In this document: positions 31,844 through 36,692 of the stretch, in pieces
How positions within the stretch are numbered: position 1 is the stretch's first letter
How the letters are laid out: each line of letters opens with the position of its first letter
NCBI RefSeq assembly: GCF_016786305.1
Contig: NZ_JADWYV010000079.1
DNA: 36,692 nucleotides
Strand: one strand, 5' to 3'
DNA from: Pseudofrankia nepalensis
GTDB lineage: Bacteria > Actinomycetota > Actinomycetes > Frankiales > Frankiaceae
Program-made: the position numbers and the translations under genes
Notes under the pieces: model-generated
Told to the model about the DNA's origin: nothing
The model's input: only the letters and a program-made list of their open reading frames with translations
The model's database searches: none

Positions 31844-32614
31844 TCAGCCAGCGCGCCGCAGGTCCAGACGGCCGTCGGCGGCGAGGATGGCGTCGTGCAA
31901 CTCGCGCAGCGCCCGCCCCGGGTCCAGGCCCAGCTCACCGCGCAGGATGTCGCGCACGCGGCGATAGGCGTGCAGGGCGTCGGCCTGCCTTTCGGAGCGG
32001 TAGAGGGCGAGCATGAGCTGACGGTGAAATGATTCACGCTGCGGGTGCTCGGCCGTCAGGGAATAAAGCTGGCCGACCAGTTCCCGATGACGACCGAGCA
32101 CCAGGGCGGAATCGATGCGGGCCTCCAGGCATTCGAGGCGCATTTCCTCGATCCAGGTGACGAATCCGGCGATCATTCCGCTCTCCCGCAGATCCGCGAG
32201 CACCGGCCCGCGCCCCATCCGCAGGGCGGCGTCGAAGTTCTCGACGGCTTCGGCGTGCCGGCCGGCACGGACGTCGGTGCGGCCACGCTGCACGAGTTTC
32301 TGGAAATCGTGCAGATCGAGTTCGTCGTCGCCCCGCCGCAGCAGGTAGCCACCGGGCCTGGTGACGATCGGACTGCCCGCCACATCCGGCCTGACCAGGA
32401 ATTTTCGCAGCTGGGACACGTAGACGTGCATCGCCGTGGTGGCCCGCCGGGGCGGCTCGCCGTCCCAGATCTCCTCCATCAGCCGGTCGGTGGTGACGAG
32501 CTGGTCGGCGCGGATGAGCAGGACGGACAGCAGGATCTTCACCTTGCGCGCGCTGATGGTCGGGCTTCCGGGCTTCCCGAGGACACGCAACGGGCCAAGG
32601 ACCTCGTATCTCAC
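31844..32614 (-). CDS. SARP-family pathway-specific activator (AbyI/AbyR-like)
   Basis: A 256-residue Streptomyces antibiotic regulatory protein. An OmpR-type winged helix occupies about 1-95 (YEVLGPLRVLGKPGSPTISARKVKILLSVLLIRADQLVTTDRLMEEIWDGEPPRRATTAMHVYVSQLRKFL), followed by the bacterial transcriptional activation domain (LDLHDFQKLVQRGRTDVRAGRHAEAVENFDAALRMGRGPVLADL...YRSERQADALHAYRRVRDILRGELGLDPGRALRELHDAIL). GTG 32614 is preferred because GGAAGAGAG lies just upstream and homology begins at once. It is divergent from the ACP operon, whose promoter carries an 11-bp heptamer repeat seen three times in the cluster, so it is the obvious candidate to bind those sites. Confidence 0.93.
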   Translation of the reverse strand: MRYEVLGPLRVLGKPGSPTISARKVKILLSVLLIRADQLVTTDRLMEEIWDGEPPRRATTAMHVYVSQLRKFLVRPDVAGSPIVTRPGGYLLRRGDDELDLHDFQKLVQRGRTDVRAGRHAEAVENFDAALRMGRGPVLADLRESGMIAGFVTWIEEMRLECLEARIDSALVLGRHRELVGQLYSLTAEHPQRESFHRQLMLALYRSERQADALHAYRRVRDILRGELGLDPGRALRELHDAILAADGRLDLRRAG

Positions 32615-32864
32615 GACACTGCTCTCTTCCGACCGATGAACAGGCAACCGAATCACCGGGATGGCACGCGGCGCATCCCGGAGTGCTGGTGAAATCGTCC
32701 GGCCGCGGACCTGGCGTTCGAAGCGGCGGCGGCGCACCCATCGTCACACGTAGGCCCACCGGCCACATCCGCGAAATTACGTACTTCTCCGCCCCCAGGC
32801 GGCCGCCATGCCGGTCACCCACCGACTCCTGCTGTGACGCCGGTCACCGGATTGCCCGCCTGGC

Positions 32865-32897
32865 TATTAGCAGCGCTTTAGCGGGCGCCCGCAGGAT
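32865..32897 (+). promoter_or_regulatory. SARP-type promoter C (ACP/acyltransferase/hydrolase/PKS operon)
   Basis: Heptamers TATTAGC (32865-32871) and CTTTAGC (32876-32882) repeat with an 11-bp period. Nine bases later lies CAGGAT (32892-32897) as -10. Unlike sites A and B, a leader of about 25 bases follows, with GGAGG at 32915-32919 before ATG 32928. The site is in the SARP/ACP divergent region. Confidence 0.75.
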
Positions 32898-32927
32898 GCG
32901 GTCGACCGATCGACGGAGGACGACCGC

Positions 32928-33155
32928 ATGGACAGCATCGAGGACTTCCTGGACCTCGTCCGCGACGAACTGGGCCTACCCGTGGCGACGCCGGAGGCCG
33001 GCACGGCCTTCGACGAGCTCGCCGGCTGGGACTCCGTCCACCTGCTCGCCCTGGCCACCGCCCTGGAGCGGGAGACCGGCCGGCGGCTGTCGCTGCCCGA
33101 GGTGCTGGAGACCACCAGCCTGGCGGAGCTGTACCAGCTGGCGGTGGGCCGATGA
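32928..33155 (+). CDS. Stand-alone acyl carrier protein (AbyA3-like)
   Basis: A 75-residue discrete ACP. The phosphopantetheine attachment Ser36 lies in LAGWDSVHLLAL, where the usual LG(xD)S loop is followed by helix II; acidic helices match the family. In tetronate pathways this ACP carries the glyceryl unit made by the FkbH-like enzyme and hands it to the KAS III-like enzyme. ATG 32928 has GGAGG eight bases upstream. The stop overlaps the acyltransferase ATG (ATGA), indicating tight co-translation. Confidence 0.92.
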   Translation: MDSIEDFLDLVRDELGLPVATPEAGTAFDELAGWDSVHLLALATALERETGRRLSLPEVLETTSLAELYQLAVGR

Positions 33156-34198
33156 GCCCGCGCGGCCGGCGGCCCGCCGGCGCGGCCAACGGCGACGCGG
33201 CCAGTGACGGTGTGACCAGTGACGGCGTGACCAGCGGCGGCGTGACCAGCGGCGGCGTGACCAGCGGCGGCGTGGACGTGCGCCCGGTACGCCGGGAGCG
33301 CCGGCACACCCTGTACTTCCTCGGCGACGTGCGCCGGTTCTCCCCCGTCCACCTCGACACCGAGGTCGACATGAGCGCGGTGCTGCGGCACCGCGACGAG
33401 GCGGCGCGCGCGGGCCGGCGGTACTCGGTCGTCAGCTACGTGCTGCACGCCGGCGGCCGCACGCTCGCGGCGCACCCGGAGGCGAACGCGGCGATCGGCG
33501 GCCGCCTTCGGCCGAAGGTCGCGCGGTTCGCCACGGTCAGCGGCAAGCTGACCCTGGACCGGACCCTGTCCGGGCAGCGGGTGGTGCTCGCCGCCGTGCT
33601 CCAGGGCCTGGACCGCGCGACGCTCGACGAGATCCAGGCGACGGTCGACCACTACCGCGACGGCGACCCGGAGTCGATGCCGGAGTTCGCCGGCACCCGG
33701 GCGCTGCACCGGCTGCCCGCGCCCGTGGCGCGCGCCGCCTACCGGCGCGTCGCCAGTCCCTTGGCCCGGCGCGCGGCGGTGCGCGGGACGTTCTCGGTGA
33801 CCTCGCTGGGGCACCGCCCGGTGGACGGGTTCCACTCCGTCGGCGGCACCACGATCACCCTTGGCGTCGGCCAGATCGCCGAGCGCCCGGTGGTGCGCGC
33901 CAGCGCGGTGACGACCGCCCCGCTGCTGCGGCTCAGCCTGACCTTCGACCACCGGGTGATCGACGGCGCGGAGGCCGCCGACGTGCTGGCCGACCTGCGG
34001 GCCGCGCTGGAGACCTTCGGCGCGGCCGAGCCCGACCAGCCGTCCACGGACCCGGCCGCCACCGGCTCGGCCGCGACCGGCTCGGCCGCGACCGGCTCGA
34101 CTCCGGCCGGCCCGGCCGCCGCCGGCTCGGCCGGACCGGCGGCGGCGAGCTCCCCGGACGGCTCCCTGAACGGCTCCCTGGAAGGACTGCCCCGATGA
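33152..34198 (+). CDS. 2-oxoacid dehydrogenase-type acyltransferase (AbyA4-like)
   Basis: A 348-residue protein with the catalytic domain of dihydrolipoamide acyltransferases (E2), ending in the signature TFDHRVIDGAEAAD (His267, Asp271). There is no lipoyl or E1/E3-binding domain, so it does not serve a dehydrogenase complex. In agglomerin- and abyssomicin-type pathways such an enzyme acetylates the hydroxymethyl tetronate so that acetate can then be eliminated. Both ends carry unstructured tails from in-frame 15-bp repeats (VTSGG copies at 20-41 and ATGSA copies near 305-320). It overlaps both neighbours by 4 bp. Confidence 0.9.
   Translation: MSPRGRRPAGAANGDAASDGVTSDGVTSGGVTSGGVTSGGVDVRPVRRERRHTLYFLGDVRRFSPVHLDTEVDMSAVLRHRDEAARAGRRYSVVSYVLHAGGRTLAAHPEANAAIGGRLRPKVARFATVSGKLTLDRTLSGQRVVLAAVLQGLDRATLDEIQATVDHYRDGDPESMPEFAGTRALHRLPAPVARAAYRRVASPLARRAAVRGTFSVTSLGHRPVDGFHSVGGTTITLGVGQIAERPVVRASAVTTAPLLRLSLTFDHRVIDGAEAADVLADLRAALETFGAAEPDQPSTDPAATGSAATGSAATGSTPAGPAAAGSAGPAAASSPDGSLNGSLEGLPR
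33197..33271 (+). repeat. 15-bp in-frame tandem repeat in the acyltransferase N-terminus
   Basis: Five units of about GTGACCAGCGGCGGC (three exact) encode VTSGG/VTSDG. A second in-frame 15-bp repeat (ACCGGCTCGGCCGCG) is at 34061-34102 in the same gene. Confidence 0.85.
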
Positions 34199-35271
34199 GC
34201 GACGTGGCCGAGCTGCGGCAGTACGCGCTGGTGCACGCCCGCAGCCAGGGCATCGGCCCAGACGTCTACGGCCCGGTACTCGACGGCGTCGACAACGACT
34301 CCGACGGCGCCGAGGGCTCGTGGGCGCTCGCCTGGAGCCGGGCCGCCGCCGACGCCGAGCGCCGCGGCGAGCTGCTCGACGCCGTCCGGCTCTACAACCT
34401 GGCCCGGTTCCCCTACGTGGACGGGCCGGTGCGCCGGGAGGCGCACGCCCGCTCGGTCGCCGCGTTCGACGCGTGGCGGCGGGCCGGCACCGATATCCAG
34501 TCCCTGGAGCTGGACCTGCCCGGCGGCCGGGTCCGGGCGTGGGGCGCCGGGCTGTCCGCCACCGAGCGCCGGCCGCTGGTGATCCTGATGGGCGGCATCG
34601 TCAGCACCAAGGAGAGCCACGCCCCCGCGCTCGCCGAGGCGGACGTGCTCGGGATGGCCGGCATCGCGACCGAGATCCCCGGGATCGGCGAGAACGGCCT
34701 GGCCTACGGCCCGGACAGCTGGCGGCTGCTGCCCGACCTGCTGGACGCGGTCGCCGACCAGGCCGACGTGGCGAACACCTACGCGCTGACGCTGAGCTTC
34801 AGCGGCCATCTGGCGCTGCGCGCCGCGGCCGCCGACCCGCGCATCCGCGGGGTGGTGACGACGGGCGCGCCGGTGCACGACTTCTTCACCGACGCCGACT
34901 GGCTGGCCCAGGTCCCGCGGATCACCCTGGACACCCTCGCCCACCTGACCGGCGCCAAGGTCGCCGACCTGCCCGCCCACCTGCGCGACTGGGTGATCCC
35001 GGACGAGGAGCTGGCCGGTCTCGACATCCCCGTCGCCTACGCCGCGAGCCTGCGCGACGAGATCATCCCGCCCGGTGACCTCGCCCGGCTGCGCCGCCAC
35101 CTGCGCCGCCTCGAGGTGCTGGAGAAGGACGACGTGCATGGTTCCCCGGCCCACGTGGCCGAGGTCCGGCTCTGGACGATCCTCACCGTCCTGCGGCAGC
35201 GGGGCGTCACCGGTCCCGTCGTCGACGGGCTGACCGCCGCGGTCGAGGCGGCTCGCACGAAGGAGCACTGA
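34195..35271 (+). CDS. Alpha/beta hydrolase, FrsA-like (AbyA5-like acetate-eliminating enzyme)
   Basis: A 358-residue alpha/beta-hydrolase. A helical N-terminal part (about 1-100) precedes the hydrolase core: PLVILMGGIVSTKES (oxyanion strand), ALTLSFSGHLALRAA with Ser203 as likely nucleophile (LSFSG instead of GxSxG), VAYAASLRDEIIPPGD with the Asp, and a late DDVHGSPAH with the His. In the abyssomicin/agglomerin scheme this enzyme removes acetate from the acetylated tetronate to form the exocyclic double bond, the dienophile for the AbyU-type cyclisation. ATG 34195 overlaps the acyltransferase stop, and the PKS gene follows seven bases after its own stop. Confidence 0.88.
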   Translation: MSDVAELRQYALVHARSQGIGPDVYGPVLDGVDNDSDGAEGSWALAWSRAAADAERRGELLDAVRLYNLARFPYVDGPVRREAHARSVAAFDAWRRAGTDIQSLELDLPGGRVRAWGAGLSATERRPLVILMGGIVSTKESHAPALAEADVLGMAGIATEIPGIGENGLAYGPDSWRLLPDLLDAVADQADVANTYALTLSFSGHLALRAAAADPRIRGVVTTGAPVHDFFTDADWLAQVPRITLDTLAHLTGAKVADLPAHLRDWVIPDEELAGLDIPVAYAASLRDEIIPPGDLARLRRHLRRLEVLEKDDVHGSPAHVAEVRLWTILTVLRQRGVTGPVVDGLTAAVEAARTKEH

Positions 35272-35278
35272 CCCCGCG

Positions 35279-36692
35279 ATGGGATCCGAGAAGAACCGCG
35301 CGACCGCCCCGGCCGTAGGCGCCGACACCAGCCCCGGCTCGAACCGGGGCACCGGCATCAGCGGCGCCCGCGAGCCGATCGCGGTGGTCGGACTGTCCTG
35401 CCGGCTGCCCCAGGCCGCGAGCCCCGCCGAGTTCTGGCGGCTGCTGCGCGACGGGGTGGACGCGGTGACCGACGCGCCGGCCGACCGCTGGGACCTGGAG
35501 CTGCTCGCCGAACTCGGCCTGTCCGAGTACGGCCGTGGCGGGTTCCTCGACGCCGTCGACCGGTTCGACGCGGGCTTCTTCGGGATCTCACCGCGCGAGG
35601 CCGCGGCGATGGACCCCCAGCAGCGCCTCGTGCTGGAGCTGGCGTGGGAGGTGCTGGAAGACGCGGGCGTCGTGCCGGAGACGCTGCGCGGCAGCCGGAC
35701 CGGTGTGTTCGTCGGCGCGGTCGGCTCCGAGTACGCGAGCCTCACCGGGCGGTACGGGCCGGCGGCGATCGACCGGCATACCATGACCGGCCAGGCCCGC
35801 GGCCTTATCGCCAACCGGGTCTCCTACCTGCTCGGGCTGCGCGGGCCGAGCCTCGTCGTCGACGCCGCCCAGTCCTCCGGCCTGGTCGCGGTCCACCTGG
35901 CCTGCGAGAGCCTGTGGCGGGGCGAGACGACACTCGCCATCGCCGGCGGCGTCAACCTGAACCTGCTCGCCGACACCAGCGTCGCGGCGGCGCGGTTCGG
36001 CGCGCTGTCCCCCGACGGGCGCGCCTACACCTTCGACGCCCGCGCGAACGGCTACGTGCGCGGTGAGGGCGGGGCGACGGTCCTGCTCATGCCGCTGTCG
36101 CGGGCGATCGCCGAGGGCTGGCGCGGCTACGGGGTGATCCTGGGCGGCGCGGTGAACAACGACGGCGGCGGCGCGGGACTGGCCGTGCCCGACGGCGCCG
36201 CGCAGGCCGCCGTCCTGCGGGCCGCCTACGCCGACGCCGGCGTGGACCCGGCCGAGGTCCGCTACGTCGAGCTGCACGGGACGGGCACGAAGGTCGGCGA
36301 CCCGGTCGAGGCGCGGGCGCTCGGCGCGGTGCTCGGCGCCGGCCGCTCGGAGGACCGCCGGCTGCGGGTCGGCTCGGCGAAGACGAACGTCGGGCACCTG
36401 GAGGGCGCCGCCGGCATCGTCGGGCTGCTCAAGGTCCTGCTCGCCCTGCGCCACCGCCAGCTTCCGGCCACCCTGCACCACGCCGAGCCGAACCCGGCGA
36501 TCGGGCTGGCCGACCTCGGCCTCGCCGTCCAGGACCGGCTCGGCCCCTGGCCGGCCGGCGGCGGCCGCGGCGACGGTGACGACGGCGACGGCGACGGCGA
36601 CGGCGACACGCTCGTCGCGGGCGTGAGCTCGTTCGGCATGGGGGGCACCAACTGCCACCTGGTCGTCGCCGGGGCGCCGGGCATCCCGGCGC
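35279..36692 (+). CDS. Modular type I polyketide synthase, N-terminal KSQ loading domain (partial)
   Basis: The frame from ATG 35279 (AAGGAG upstream, about 13 bases away) is open to the window end, giving about 471 residues. After a 30-residue leader the ketosynthase begins PIAVVGLSCRLPQAAS, with PREAAAMDPQQRLVLELAWE, VELHGTGTKVGDPVEA (His) and KTNVGHLEGAAG (His), and FGMGGTNCHLV at the end. The nucleophile motif reads DAAQSSGLVAVH: Cys is replaced by Gln198 (codon 35870-35872). This is the KSQ form, a decarboxylase that makes the starter unit on the loading ACP, so this is the first PKS protein of the assembly line (AbyB1-like). AT and ACP domains must lie beyond the window. Confidence 0.94.
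   Translation, partial: MGSEKNRATAPAVGADTSPGSNRGTGISGAREPIAVVGLSCRLPQAASPAEFWRLLRDGVDAVTDAPADRWDLELLAELGLSEYGRGGFLDAVDRFDAGFFGISPREAAAMDPQQRLVLELAWEVLEDAGVVPETLRGSRTGVFVGAVGSEYASLTGRYGPAAIDRHTMTGQARGLIANRVSYLLGLRGPSLVVDAAQSSGLVAVHLACESLWRGETTLAIAGGVNLNLLADTSVAAARFGALSPDGRAYTFDARANGYVRGEGGATVLLMPLSRAIAEGWRGYGVILGGAVNNDGGGAGLAVPDGAAQAAVLRAAYADAGVDPAEVRYVELHGTGTKVGDPVEARALGAVLGAGRSEDRRLRVGSAKTNVGHLEGAAGIVGLLKVLLALRHRQLPATLHHAEPNPAIGLADLGLAVQDRLGPWPAGGGRGDGDDGDGDGDGDTLVAGVSSFGMGGTNCHLVVAGAPGIPA

Noticed and set aside
33739..35814. Minus-strand frame of 691 codons over the hydrolase and PKS start
   Set aside because: Shadow of three genes with clear motifs on the plus strand.

Overview
The window is about 72% GC by eye. 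Nearly all codons end in G or C, and GTG and TTG starts and 4-bp ATGA/GTGA gene overlaps are common. This points to a filamentous actinomycete; a Frankia/Streptomyces-like organism is plausible, but the genus cannot be fixed from the sequence. I saw no rRNA, tRNA, CRISPR array or intact transposon.

Left part (1-13020) is mixed accessory and metabolic sequence. It holds an amidohydrolase, a small lipoprotein, and an NAD(P)-binding NmrA-like gene whose promoter carries a near-perfect SoxR box. Next comes a probable operon of a cytochrome P450 and two SDR oxidoreductases behind a large palindromic operator. A patch of gene debris follows (two broken luciferase-like oxidoreductase fragments, a glyoxalase tail, a TauE/SafE N-terminus) around an intact SnoaL-like gene. 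Then come a truncated hemoglobin, a Sel1-repeat protein, a pyrophosphatase-like protein with an unknown C-terminal half, a frameshifted RelA/SpoT-type HD hydrolase, and a solitary HEAGH (M41-like) protein.

Right part (about 13140 to the end, running off the window) is a polyketide gene cluster whose content matches spirotetronate clusters of the abyssomicin type. It encodes an acyl-CoA carboxylase beta subunit, a four-protein peptide-type ABC transporter (binding lipoprotein, two permeases, fused double ATPase) and an AbyU-like beta-barrel cyclase. The tetronate set follows: a KAS III-like condensing enzyme, an FkbH-type glyceryl-ACP synthase, an ACP, a 2-oxoacid-dehydrogenase-type acyltransferase and an alpha/beta hydrolase. 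Also present are a TetR/DHA2 efflux pair, a luciferase-like monooxygenase, a large LuxR (LAL) regulator, a SARP regulator, and the start of a modular type I PKS whose first ketosynthase has Gln in place of the active Cys (KSQ loading domain).

The most striking regulatory signal is a set of three promoters with the same layout: a variable heptamer, 4 bp, CTTTAGC, 9 bp, and a -10 of the form NANNNT. They lie before the carboxylase (13146), the cyclase/KAS III/FkbH operon (21005) and the ACP/acyltransferase/hydrolase/PKS operon (32865). The 11-bp spacing of heptamer direct repeats is the hallmark of SARP operators, and a SARP gene lies beside the third copy. This links the three units into one regulon, ties the carboxylase to the cluster, and puts the probable left border near 13140.
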